Shown one piece after another: positions 33,158-44,479 of a stretch of 64,000 bases of DNA. The position numbers and the translations under genes were made by a program. Where the stretch lies: the NCBI RefSeq assembly GCF_000340215.1, contig NW_006921535.1, positions 5,741,414-5,805,413 on the forward strand. Direction: 5' to 3'. The stretch comes from Pseudocercospora fijiensis CIRAD86 (lineage: Eukaryota; Ascomycota; Dothideomycetes; Mycosphaerellales; Mycosphaerellaceae). The first letter of the stretch is position 1. Every line of letters starts with the position of its first letter. The notes beneath the pieces are model-generated. The model made no database searches, was not told the origin of the DNA, and saw only the letters and a list, made by a program, of their open reading frames with translations.

Positions 33158-33999
33158 ATGGGCAAGTAAGTGTCCCCAGCACAAAGGCATCAGCAGATGC
33201 AATGGCTCAGCATCAGAAGTACACCACTAACAATGACATCTCCAGACCAGTGCATCCAGCAACAGTCCACTTCCCAATCTCCTTCCTCTTCCTCGGCTAC
33301 GCCCTCGACACCCTCAACCACGTCCGCACCCGCCTCCCAAACAGCATCTCCTCCAACCTCGCCTCCCCAAACGACATGACCCGCGCATCCTACTACCTCC
33401 TCTCCCTAGGCCTCCTCACCGCAATCCCGGCCTTCATAACCGGCGGCCGCGAACTGATGATGATGCTCAACAAACAAGGCATGAAAGACACTGACGGCAC
33501 CGTAAAACCCAAAGTCAAAGCCGCCTTCGCCCACGCAATCTTCAACGACATCGTCCTCGCCCTGAGCACCTACATCTGGTACCACAAACGCTCTGCCGCC
33601 AACGAAACACTCAACCTCCAAGGCAACGTCGAATCCGCATACGCGCCGAGCAAGGGAATGGTGATTGCAGGCGTCATCGCGACAATTCTCATGCTCATGG
33701 CTGCCAATATCGGCGGTGTTTTGACGTATAATTTTGGCGTGGGCTTTACGACGATTAGTAAGCCGAAGGAGGGTAAGAAGATGAATTGAAACACATATAA
33801 CCCTGCCTTGAGATGAGAAGCTGATCTGGAAATTTTTTTTTTCCTTTTGTGGACAGTCAACCTTCGAGCCGGAAAATACGCGGATGATATTCCTCTCAAA
33901 AAGGAAATCAAGCAGGCGGAACTGGCGGGGAGTCAGTATGGGAATTTGGCCGCTTGGTCTTCGGCGACTTCTGGTACGCCAATTTCGCATAGCAGCTAA
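33158..33999 (+). CDS. DUF2231-like integral membrane protein
   Basis: Three exons: 33158-33165, 33246-33757 and 33857-33999 (introns of 80 and 99 bp, GT-AG). The 8-bp first exon gives MGK, which joins to PVHPATVHFPISFLFLGYAL, the conserved HPxxVHFP start of DUF2231 proteins. About four hydrophobic segments follow (near 33270-33310, 33400-33445, 33535-33590 and 33655-33750). The last intron has a donor GTAAGC, branch-like CTGAT, a T-tract and CAG; splicing it gives a soluble tail ending SGTPISHSS, 220 residues. If it is retained the protein ends earlier at 33789 (GKKMN) with 183 residues. Function unknown; a haem or redox role is suggested for bacterial relatives, not shown here. Confidence 0.78.
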
Positions 34000-34884
34000 G
34001 AGGTCTTTTGCTACCTCTCTCTCTCTCTCTCAAGAGATGATTTATTGATGTAGATGAATCAAACGCTAAAACGTTTCCTCTTTTGGGGGGTTTTTAGAGA
34101 ATTTGCACGCTCCCGCCGTACCTACTCCTCCGCCGTCGAGATAGCAGCAGCTTCGAGAGGGTGTGGCGGCTGTGGTGGAAGTGAGGCGAAAGCAGAGGCT
34201 TTTGGCTTGCTTACAAGAGGGCGAAGAAGCTGGAGGAGATTGAGGGTTTGAAAGATGAGATACGAGCATAAAGTCGATACGGGTATGATATTGGAGCTTT
34301 TACCGCGGGCTTTTGTTAGATCTTTGCGTAGCACGGAACAAGAACATATAGACTCTTGAAATCACCGCCTTAAAAGGAAAATTGCTCTGACGCTGAACAG
34401 CGGCTTGCGCGGCTGCAACATTGATTCCAGCGAAGCTGGAAGGGCTTCAGGCGGAAGATTAAGCACACACACATATATATATATATATTCAAAACGGCAC
34501 TCGAAATCATAATAATCATATGAGATTGCCGATCGAAAAGACTGTAGACCGGACTTGGAGACCTCATTACCGATCTCATTGACGACTCCTCCCCTTTCTG
34601 CTTTAATGTGACATATCCGTTTACCAACAACTCAGCAGTTCACCTCCGTCGCAGGGAAGTTCTTAGGATCAGTCCTTAACCTCAGATATCATGTCCAAAA
34701 GCCAGCGACAACAGCCCGTGACAGTACCAGGATCATGCAGCTTTTCCACACAGCCTTGGAACGTTCAGGATTCTACCTCGATGAAGTCGTAGCTGTGCCG
34801 CGGTTCGAGATTCCGTCAGTGTCCCAAGTAGTCCACCCAATAGGAGCAACCTGACTGCAATCTCAAAAGATATTCAAAGCCATG
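34000..34884. other. Intergenic region, no convincing gene
   Basis: Contains a CT run (34016-34033), a short plus-strand frame ending in KRAKKLEEIEGLKDEI near 34210-34268 that may be a lost exon, and a CA/TA microsatellite at 34463-34487. Nothing else recognised. Confidence 0.4.
34463..34487 (+). repeat. CA/TA dinucleotide microsatellite
   Basis: ACACACACAC followed by a TATATA run. Confidence 0.9.
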
Positions 34885-36150
34885 CTACAACTTCACCTCT
34901 CTCCCCAAAGCCTCATCCCTCGACACAACTTCCAATCTCCGCGGTCCTTCCCTCTTGAAATCCACAAGCACACAAAGTTCCCTACATCCCGCTCTACCAG
35001 TCCCTTCCAACTCCGGACCAGGTTTATGCAAAGCAAGAACCTGCTTCCCATCCTCCCTCTTCTTCGGCGGCGGCATAGTCTGCGGCGAAATACACATATG
35101 CGTCCAAGGCGGGTTCCCAGACTTGACGAACTGCAGCAACCGCCTCCTTCTCACTTCCAATTCCTCTCTAGGTACAAGTTCCCTCGAGATAGAAGCATAA
35201 TCCGTCGGAGCCTTCAGATCATCGAAATGCTGCGCGACGTGATGAAGCAAAAAGAATTGCGGAGGGAAGAGGATGATCCGTCCTTCCTGCGCCAATCGAC
35301 ACCAAGCGCTCGCAGGCAAGAAGCGCGCAGTAGTATGTTCCTTGCCCCCATCAGTCGTAGGAGAAGGAACCCTCACTTCCGCCTCACTGTCCGCGGAAAT
35401 CGGCGTCGAGGAAGAGAGCGTCGGGAGAAAATACAAATACATCTGCGTCGTAAACCTCTTCGGAACATTCGTCGGAGTCACCCATCTCGTAAAAGGGATC
35501 AAACCCTCAAGATCCGCCCTCCCCCCTTTCTGCGCCAGGAATTTCGGAAACGGGATTTCGCTGGAATGCACGAGTTTTCTGCCCGCTTCGCGTTCGGATT
35601 CTGGGATTTCGATCAGACGGCCGAAACCGTTGTTGCGTGCTAGAAGGATTCCGGATTCTTCGAAGGTTTCCCGGATGGCGGCCATGCGGTAGACGGGGCT
35701 GTCTTCGTGCCGGCCTGCGGCATTGGGTTCGGGAGCTCGGCCGTCGTGGAATTCGGAGACGTTGCCGCCGGGGAATACGTGGGCCGAGGGGAAGGATGAG
35801 GATTGTTTTACTCTTTGTAGGAGGAGAACCTGGTTTTGAGGCGATATGACGAGGACGCTTGCGCTGGGCCTTGGGATTGCTACGGTCTTCTTCCCTTCAG
35901 CGGGATTCGTTGAATATGAGCGGACTGATGTGGCTGCTCGCTTCTCTTTTGGTGGCATGGCTGTTGGGCTGTAGTATTCCTCGCCGGTCTGGTGCTGATT
36001 CTGTTGTTGTTGTTTCTGGTTATCTTGCTGTATTGCCTCGGCTATTCGAGAAGTTTGTGATGATAGGGGTGCTGAGGATACGCTGAACTCGCGCAGACTA
36101 CTTGGAAGACGTAAAAGATATCTGAGATGTGTGGGAGAGAAGAAGGACAT
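34885..36150 (-). CDS. Nudix hydrolase, NUDT19-like
   Basis: A single-exon gene of 421 residues. The N-terminus (MSFFSPTHLRYLLRLPSSLR) is rich in R/S/L and lacks acids, like a mitochondrial presequence. A Gln-rich linker follows, then the catalytic domain from about residue 90: VFPGGNVSEF, an insertion of about 25 residues, then AAIRETFEESGILL. Together these form a Nudix box (G...REUxEExGU) split in the way seen in NUDT19/RP2-like acyl-CoA diphosphatases. These cleave CoA or CoA esters (family knowledge); substrate and compartment here are inferred. A later in-frame ATG (MPPKEKRAA) could give a non-mitochondrial form. The 5' end lies about 130 bp from the RIPed block. Confidence 0.88.
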   Translation of the reverse strand: MSFFSPTHLRYLLRLPSSLREFSVSSAPLSSQTSRIAEAIQQDNQKQQQQNQHQTGEEYYSPTAMPPKEKRAATSVRSYSTNPAEGKKTVAIPRPSASVLVISPQNQVLLLQRVKQSSSFPSAHVFPGGNVSEFHDGRAPEPNAAGRHEDSPVYRMAAIRETFEESGILLARNNGFGRLIEIPESEREAGRKLVHSSEIPFPKFLAQKGGRADLEGLIPFTRWVTPTNVPKRFTTQMYLYFLPTLSSSTPISADSEAEVRVPSPTTDGGKEHTTARFLPASAWCRLAQEGRIILFPPQFFLLHHVAQHFDDLKAPTDYASISRELVPREELEVRRRRLLQFVKSGNPPWTHMCISPQTMPPPKKREDGKQVLALHKPGPELEGTGRAGCRELCVLVDFKREGPRRLEVVSRDEALGREVKL

Positions 36151-36281
36151 CTCACATGCGAGTCAACGGTATCGGGTAGGTGGTAGTGGGTGGTGACAAG
36201 TTCATCTCGCTCTCGCTCGAGCGCAGCGCCGGTCTGACCACCAAAATCGCCGAGCTGACCACCGCGGTGGTTAGGAACTCT

Positions 36282-39174
36282 AAAATGACAGGGGGTTAGC
36301 CGAGGTTAAGCTAAAAGGTATAATATACTAATGTGCGGGGAAAGGTATACCTTTCCCTATTGCTTTCCTATACTATTTACTACGAATACAAATACGAATA
36401 AGAAAACTACGGAATAGTAAAGATATTAAATATTCTACCGACCTATACTAAGAACTAGATGCTAACGCCGCTATCCTCGGAGAACCTACCGCGGGAAAGG
36501 CCTATTCTATTACAAATCGTATATTATTCTAATACTATTCCGATTATATTCCGATTATATCTATTTTAAGTACTAAAAGCAATTTAAGGTCGATCTTACC
36601 GAAGGGAATAGCCCCCCTACGACTGCTTAGCTCGGATTTAACGACAATAATACCTACGAGAAGGACTACTAAAGGCTAGAATTTAAGGAGTACGACGAGG
36701 AGTACTATAAAAGCCGATTAGCGGTACTATATATCGACGACGACGTTAAGGACGTTATAAGATATATAAGGGCATTCCTATTATAATATTAAACGAATAA
36801 GAACTTATTTATAATAGGATAGGATTGTTATTACCTCGAACCGCGACGCTATTAGGGCTCGTTTTGTCGAATACGTAACTGCGATACCGTAATATCCGAA
36901 GACCTACGAAGATAGATATATATACGTAATCGACTGCTCTACGACTAGTGCTAAGCCGGAGCTAGATATAAGTGGATTCTTAATCCGATATTATTCCGAT
37001 CTAATCGCTTTAAGAAACGATTAAGAAACGATTAGTAAGGATAGCTAATAGAGAGGTAGATACAATATAGCGTTCCCTTAGTAGGAACGAAGGGGGCTAT
37101 TCTAATAGTATCTAGTTGCTTAGGCAATATACCGTATACTAAGACGTCGTACGACTGCTTAGGTATTAAGTAGTGCTAGTAGTTATACGAGAACCTAGTA
37201 TCTATAGATTACTACGAGGTCTCGGAAGAATAGTAGAAGATAAGAAAGAGATTAAATCTCGAAAGGTTTAACGAGGATAATCCTAATCTAGCGAGAAAGA
37301 ACGCGTCGAGGTATATAATTCTAATATTAATAGTTTCCTAGGCGAATAATAGCGATAGGCTCTACTAGTCGCTCCGAAAAGAGTTCGAAAATAGGATATT
37401 CTATAAGGCCTTTAGGTACGACTCTTATAAGATAAAGTTTGGATTCTTCAATCTACGTATAAGTAATGAATCCTATACTAATGTCAATCTAATATTATTG
37501 CGATATAAATAGACTCCGATTTATTTCGTATACTAATACTAAACGAAATAGCTTAAAAGGATAACACTAGGCGAAGGATTTATCTACTATACGAACTACG
37601 ACTCTTCTAGCCTTAATAAATACGATTATCGCTTCCGCGCGATTAAGCTAGCGGAGAATATCGATTACAAATAGATATAGAGCCTAGTTATAGGGGTAAA
37701 CAATTAGTCTAGGATTCTAATTACAAAGCGATAGTATACGGAGATCGTATAAGGGACGAGCCTACGGAGGATATACCGTAAGTGTAAATGGATTCTTATT
37801 AGATTGCTAATAAATTAATATCGCAATTAGGTTACAATCACCTCCCCTCTAGACTAGGTTTCCTTAAGAAGATTAGTTGTCTAGTTAAAATAAGGAAGAT
37901 CGTTCCTATTAACTTTGCGGTATATCCTTACGTTATCTTCGTATCCTTTTTTAAGTATTGTTATCTACCGCCGCCGCCTATACGACCGCTTTAATCCTAT
38001 AAGGATGAAATCTCGAGACTTATTACTTAAACGCTATTAGCAACGATAATACTATATATATTAAGCAAATAAGAATCGTATACTAAACAGTTAAGAAACT
38101 AATTAGAACGGGATAAGCTATCTTCCTTTAGACGTTCGCCCTATAGTAGTACCTCCGAGATAAAGGGGTTTACGCCCTTAGCGAAATTCATCTTAGTCTA
38201 GAGAATACTAATAATATTAGACGGGAAATCCGACGACAAAAGCTTATTTACTATCTAGACGGAACGACGATAAATAGAGTCTAATTTAAGTATAATATCG
38301 AGCAGAAGAACCCCGAAACGGTAAGAAAGTCGATTCCTATTCGATTTACATTCCTTTCTTAATATATTCCGAGTCTACTAACATTCTATTTAGTAATATA
38401 TTTAGGGTATATAGTAGATAGAACAAGAGTATATAACTATTACATTCTTCGTAGAGTAGGCGTCTCTATTCCTTTCCTTCGATACCTTCGAGGTCGATAT
38501 ATCGTTCTAACGTATTAAGGAAAAGAATATAAACGAAGTAATTCTCGGACGATAGGATAAAGAGAGAACTATTCGTAAGTAATTCGCATTCCGATAGTAT
38601 ACTAATATTATTCTATTCTGAATCTATTCTTAGTCCTTGTTTTCGCCCGAGCCTACGTCCGTAGAGAATCCGAGTTAATATACTAGAACTTCTTTACGCG
38701 AGTCTTCGGAAGGATGCGTAAGGTTACTAGAACCGTAGTAACCTTTTACTATATCTACGGTAAAGGAATTCGAGCGGTCGTAACCGACCTAAACTTAAAG
38801 CAGGCTAAAGGTATAAGAAAGCATTCTTATCTCAATCTTATTACGATAATATGGTAATATAACGCTTCTTATAGGCTTAGGACTTTATCTTAAGAAATTA
38901 ACTATTAAAACCGCGATTAGAGGGTATAACTCGAACATATTATCCTCTATTACGTAATCTATTACCGGAGGAACATTAATAAGGCTATTTAGAACGAGAG
39001 CCTATACGATCGATCGATCCTTTTCGCTTAGATAGATAGTATCCGTAGATTAAAATTAAAAGAGGCTTATATAAAGGAAGTTAAAGCTTTAGTAGGTAAA
39101 TAAGAAAGCTTTTAGATTAGAATCCTAAATAAATCCTATTGCTAGGTTATTTAAACGAGAAAGTAGTAAGGTAG
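36282..39174 (+). mobile_element. RIP-degraded DNA transposon, Mutator-like candidate, left part
   Basis: Strongly TpA-rich, CpA/TpG-poor sequence begins abruptly here. Reading plus-strand frames through stops gives pieces that resemble a MULE: DYRFRAIKLAENIDYK...IQSLVIGVNN near 37630-37710 (FAR1-like zinc region with Cys/His lost), and a stretch at 38690-39170 with GRMRKVTRTVVTFYYIYGKG and HIILYYVIYYRRNINKA, where CHVHF-type residues would be expected before RIP. It stops at the Gypsy target duplication GGTAG (39170-39174) and resumes at 52351. No TIRs were found; the class is a guess from short motifs. Confidence 0.45.
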
Positions 39175-39362
39175 TGCTAGGCACACGGTTATAGTACGAA
39201 GGTATCGTAACGGTTGTACGGTGCAAAAGTTAATGTATTCTCTAAGGTGCCGCGAGGTAAGCTATCTATATAATAGTCCTACTATTAGTAGCAATAGCGA
39301 CCGCAGCGGTCGATAGTAACCGCTACCTACTATCGTATATGCAATAGTGTTATATCGTAATA
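39175..39362 (-). repeat. 3' LTR of Gypsy element 2
   Basis: Direct repeat of 52163-52350. It starts TGCTAGGCAC; its end reads CGTAATA where the other copy has CGTAACA (RIP transition). 188 bp. Confidence 0.94.
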
Positions 39363-39389
39363 GCCTCCCCCTTTATAAAAAAGGTCGGC

Positions 39390-42300
39390 ACTGTCTATAG
39401 TATCCTAAAACAAAGGTCCTTAGTAGGCCGCACCGTAGGAAGGTTTAAGGCAAAAGAGCGTAATAGCGTCGTATAAAGGCTAAGCCTAAACAGTATACTA
39501 GAACGGTAATGCTAGGTATAGAATCGTATCTCTCTAGTAATAACTGCGTCGGTCTTATACTTGCTTGTTACGACGGTTACAAAGAGCGTCGCGTAAGCTA
39601 GTCGGTATAGTCTAAACCGCCTTTAGCTACGGCTAAGGCGCGACGGTCTTTATAGTCTTATTATCGGATAGCGAGGTATTAACTGCGTCCGCTATAGTAG
39701 TAGCGCGGTCTAACTAATCGATAGGGATGTTAGGGAAGTCGGCACCTAGCAATAGTAGCGTATCGGCATCGTATATAGTACCGTATAGCTTAAAGTAGTC
39801 GGTTATCTATACGTTAAGCTTTGCGATCTCATCCTTAGTAGTATTACCTTATACGCCGCCGAGTAGCTTAAAAGCGTCCTCGTTAATTAGGTATAGTATA
39901 GGAATTGCCTATTGCGGCGCGACGCGTAAGAAATCGTAGTAAAGATAGGTTAGCGATAGCGTAAGCGACTCCTTTAAGACCGTAGCGGAAAGACGATACT
40001 ACTAGGCTATCTAGCGCTTAGTTGCTTCGCGGATCTGCGCCTTAGCTAGCATCTATTGTAGCTAGTGCACCTCGATTGCTACTAACTCGGACTAGCGTAT
40101 ATAGTAGAGAGCTTATAAATTAAGCGTACGTATACCAATTGCCGTCGTATTGTATTAGTATTGTCCGTAGGCGCCTATAGTGTTTTCCTATAAGGCGGGC
40201 AAAGGTAGCAAGCGTATCGGAAGCGATAGGAGCTTGTGCTATAGCTACGCAACCGTATTATTAGGCGGTAGTAGCTAAGCCGCAACTAGAGCCTTCGTAG
40301 GCGTAGAGAATAGGTTAGACGGTAGCGGCATCTTCGACGGTAGGCGAGGCGCTAAGAACGGGCTAGCGGTTAGCTTCTAGCGAGTGTTTAACTTAGTCGA
40401 TAGTAACGCGCGCGAGGAATTTAGCTAGATCGCCTTAGTTAGCGGGGCAACCGGCTTAGCCCGAGTCGCGAGCTCTAGAGGGATAATTTTGCCGAAAAGG
40501 TGCGCGTTAGTAAGGTCGGTCTCGTCTAGCGAGTAGTCGGGTAACGGCACTAGGAATGCACCTATAGGATCCTAAGTATAGTCGATATTGTACTACTAGT
40601 AATTCTTATTCGTTACTATCTTATCGTACTTAAAAATAGTATTGCCCTATATAATACGCTCCTATACGCCTAAAGGATCGAAGACTAGATCGGTAGAGGC
40701 CGTCTTCGGCAAATTATAGAACTGCAGCGTTAGCGCGGGCTCTAATCTATTAGGGATAGCGCCGTCCTTAAGCGTCTAGATGTAGGCGATAAAGGTAGAT
40801 AAGGCGTATGCCGGATCGATCTAAGTTAGCTAGTAGACTAAGCTAAAGTCTACCGGGCATTAACAGTTAAGGAGTAGTAGAGGTATGCCTTTGCCCTTGT
40901 TAGCGGCATAGGTACCGTTCTAGTAGCGACCGCTACTAGTAAGCTAAGCGTACTGTTCCGTGCGCGACGTATTAGTAGCCTTAGTGTCCGTAAGCGCCTT
41001 ATTAGTATAGAGGGCGGATATATAGCCCTCGCCGCGAAGCGTATATACGTTACGGACCGTAACATATCGCTAGGTATAAGCGACGACGCCCTAGGTAATA
41101 GCTAGGCGACCTAGGTTGCGATAGTATAGGTAGGGCAGACTACTAGAATTAAGGGACGACTCGTACTACTTATAGAGCTATATAGCCGACTAGGCACTAA
41201 GTTCTATGCCGATTAGTAGCAGCTAAACTATATAGTCCTTAAGCTAAGAGTCTAGTAGAGGTAGGCGTACTATCGAGAGTCGTCCGGTAGCTACTATCTA
41301 TAAGAATTAGACTTCGCCGTAGGTAGTTAGATCGATCTTATAATACTTCGTCGCTCCGACGTATTCGCTAATAGGTCGCTTACCCGTCTTTAGGTATTCC
41401 TTACCGTAGTTACGGTAGGATACGTCCTTACCGTTCTCGCTACGCTTATATAGAACTAGGTAACTGCCTACTATAATGCTATCGCGATATTCTTTTAGGA
41501 CGAAGCGGTAGAACTACTCTTATACGAGGTCGACCGTTTATAGGAAGTATAAGATAGCGCGTACTATAAGACCGACGGCTCTATTACGGATTAGAGACGG
41601 TGCTAGCTAGAATCGTAGGTCGCCGGTATAGGTGCTTAAGCTAAGGAAGTTCTCGCGTAAGTAGGTAATATTTGCTAGGAGTCGGTGCTATAACTTCGTA
41701 TAGTAGAAAGTAATAGTTAGTAGAAAATTCGTATCGAGGTTAGCTAGGTTAGGAAGCTCCTTTAATTCGCCCGCCGTTATAAGCGCTATATACTCGCTAA
41801 AGCGAATCGCGTAAATCTCCTACTACGTATCGTAACCGTCCGAGTAGAGGTCGGTCCTAAAGATAGAGTATTTACGGGCGAGATCGTCGTTTACGATTCG
41901 GAAGGAGTACGGTTACGTAAAGAGTAGGTTTTTAAAATCGGTAACTAGCTTACCTATATACTAATGCAATTCGCGTAGAATCTAGAAGCGCCGATCGCTA
42001 GCTATAAGGTATAGATAATATAGGTAATGCTAAAGCCTTACTAAATAGTGTTCGACTATTCGCTTACGCGGACGTAGGCGAAAAAGATTAGGTAGCCGAC
42101 CGTTAGCGTCCTTAGCGTAAGCGTTACGTGCGAGCTTCGCGGCCTAGACAAAGCGTGCGTCTCTATTCTTATTACGCTCTATAGGATTGGCGGCGATTAG
42201 CGCATCGACTTTCTTATTATAGTCCTCGTGCTCTACGTACTACCGGATTATAGCTTGTTCGGGCGTCTCGTTAGCGCGAAGGAGACGCTTATTAATTAAA

Positions 42301-44400
42301 GTCTAGCGCGCGCGCTAGCCTCGAAGCCGCTACCGCTCGAACTTGAGTTCTTTAGGGGATAGGACCGGAGGTTCCTTAAAAACCGACTCGATCGGAGTAG
42401 CTAGGAGCTTAGGAGGAGCTAGTACGGGCGCTTATAGCGAGCTGTTACTCGGTACCTACGTTAGGGAGGCGGTTGCCTATAGTAGCGGTAAATTAGGAAG
42501 TGTACGCGCTAGCGGAGATAGTAATTCTAGTAAAGCCGGTCGATTTACGGGTATTATTAACGGTAGTACCGATTCTAAAGCCGAAGGCGCATTAAGAGGC
42601 TGCGCGCTAACGGGATTAATCGGGCCGCTTTCCGTACCGTTAGCCGGGCTACTAGACGCGTAGGTAGCGGCGTCTTAGTAAAGGGTAAAGAAGCCCGGTA
42701 CGATGTCCTATAGCTTCTCGGCCTCTAGGATCTCGACCTATAACGCTTTGCCCTTCTAAATAAACTCCTATTTACCTAAATAGTACGGCGGAGGGTCGTC
42801 GTTATCGATAAAGTAGTCGGCTATAGCCTTATAGAGCGCTCGGCCCGTCTGTCGGCCCTCGCCTAGCAACGCCTTCGCTAGCTCCGCTAACTATTTCTTC
42901 TTCGTAGTAAGCGCCGTAACCGCCTATATAAACGACTTCCTATCGAAAACGTAATCTAGATTAACTACCGCGATAACCGCCGGTACGCAATATTTTAGAA
43001 AGGAAAATCGTCTAATATTAGAGAGCGGACAGTCTAGATTTAGAAGTACTATCGATAGGCTAGCAATAGTCTAACGCTATATAGTACTAAACTCGCTACC
43101 CGGCGTCCCTTACGATTACGGGCGAGCTATTACCTCGAGTAAGTCGAAATCGGATCCGTCTATATTATTAGCCGGGGGCAACGGTGCTAAGCTCGCTATT
43201 AGCGTATCGTTAATGCGACTACGGCCTAAGAACAACGGTGCGTATCGTTACAACAGTTATCGGCCGGAGTCCGTTAATACGTAGTGCAATTCTATATCTA
43301 ATCCGTCCTCGGTAAACATTAGAAAAGGCCGTATATATCTATTCTTAGTAGCGTAGCTTAATACCGCCTAAACCTCGCCGGTACTTAAACTACCGTTAGT
43401 AGAAATAAGCGATAGCGCCTTACGAAAGGTCTGTCGAAGATTGCCTTCTACCGTAGCGAGGATCGTAAAGCCCTCTAACGTCTACGCTAGGTTAATACTA
43501 TATTCCTCTAGTCGCGTTTATTGCGGGTTAAGCGTAGCGTTATCTATCTCTCTACGATGCTCGCCGATCTAATCCGCTATTATATCTTCTCTACCTACCG
43601 AATCCTTTATCGAGTTCTCTATATCCTCTAGCTTAGGCGTAGCCGTACGTGTCTCGACTATAGCGCTAGGCGCTATATCCTTTCCGTTCGTTACCTTCTT
43701 AAGCTTAGCCGCGAGCGTAGGAATCTCGATCGGGGTGTCTAAGGCTACGTCCTCTCTACTCGTTACGGCCCTAGGCTCCGGCGCGGCTATACGATTCTCG
43801 ACCGTTTCGTTTAATACTATATCCTCCTTATCTATTATATTCTCTAGCTCCGGCGCGGCCGTACGACTCTCGACCGTAGTATCTAATACTATATTCGCCT
43901 CGTCTGTTAAGTCCTCTAGCTTAGGCGCGGCCGTATAATTCTTAACCGTAGTATCTAATGCTATATCCTTATTGCCTACCTTACTCTCTAGCTTAGGCGT
44001 AGGCGTCGAGCCGGTAACAAATAAGGACTATCCGGCCGATCCTAGACCGTCTAATAGTAGCGGTTCCCCGCGAGGAGCGTTAATCTTACTATTCCCTATT
44101 ACGGTATCCTAAGGGTCTCGATCCTCGCTTCTATAATATTCCTTAGCTATCGCTCCTTAGAGGAGGTCGAGCGTATTAGCCTTATAGTATAGGCGAGACG
44201 CGCGCTATAACTCCGCCTCGAATAATATAACGTTTAGGCGCTTATATCGCGATCGGTGCTATAGAAATTTTTGCTAAAAAGCTGCTACTTTACGTTCCCT
44301 ACGACGGACGCGGTTATCGCGTTTAAGGGCCGTTTCTATTCGTCGTCGGTAATTAATAGAAGGCTCTCTTATCGTCCGGAAAGATCGATACTAAATAAGG
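39390..44400 (-). pseudogene. Extra ORF3 of Gypsy element 2, about 1,650 codons
   Basis: After the chromodomain and the pol stop (about 44.48 kb), one minus-strand frame can be followed from about 44.4 kb to about 39.4 kb, interrupted almost only by TAG (and a few TAA/TGA) that RIP explains. It starts in a basic region (RRRIETALKRDNRVRRRERK), then has tandem acidic repeats (43600-43990), a long middle (for example LRELHQYIGKLVTDFKNLLF, near 41.95 kb) and a tail ending near the purine tract. I do not recognise a domain: no clear RT, integrase, envelope-like or membrane segment. It could be a captured host gene, a second capsid-like gene or an accessory factor. Function unknown. Confidence 0.6.
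43600..43990 (-). repeat. In-frame tandem repeats in ORF3
   Basis: About five diverged units of 60-80 bp encode 22-26-residue acidic repeats of the pattern VLDTTVESRTAAPELENI, VLNETVENRIAAPE and DTTVKNYTAAPKLEDL. Confidence 0.8.
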
Positions 44401-44479
44401 GATAGCCCGCGTCTACGTATAACGGTTGCCTAAGTAACGTAGTTACGATAACGATATAAGGGTACGCCTAGGCGGATTA

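Noticed and set aside
37300..39170. DUF3435/Starship captain recombinase
   Set aside because: Considered because of the large cargo-like block, but no tyrosine-recombinase motif was seen; short motifs fit a Mutator-like transposase better.
42343..42663. 106-codon plus-strand ORF inside Gypsy 2
   Set aside because: Antisense shadow of ORF3; RIP creates few stops in that frame.
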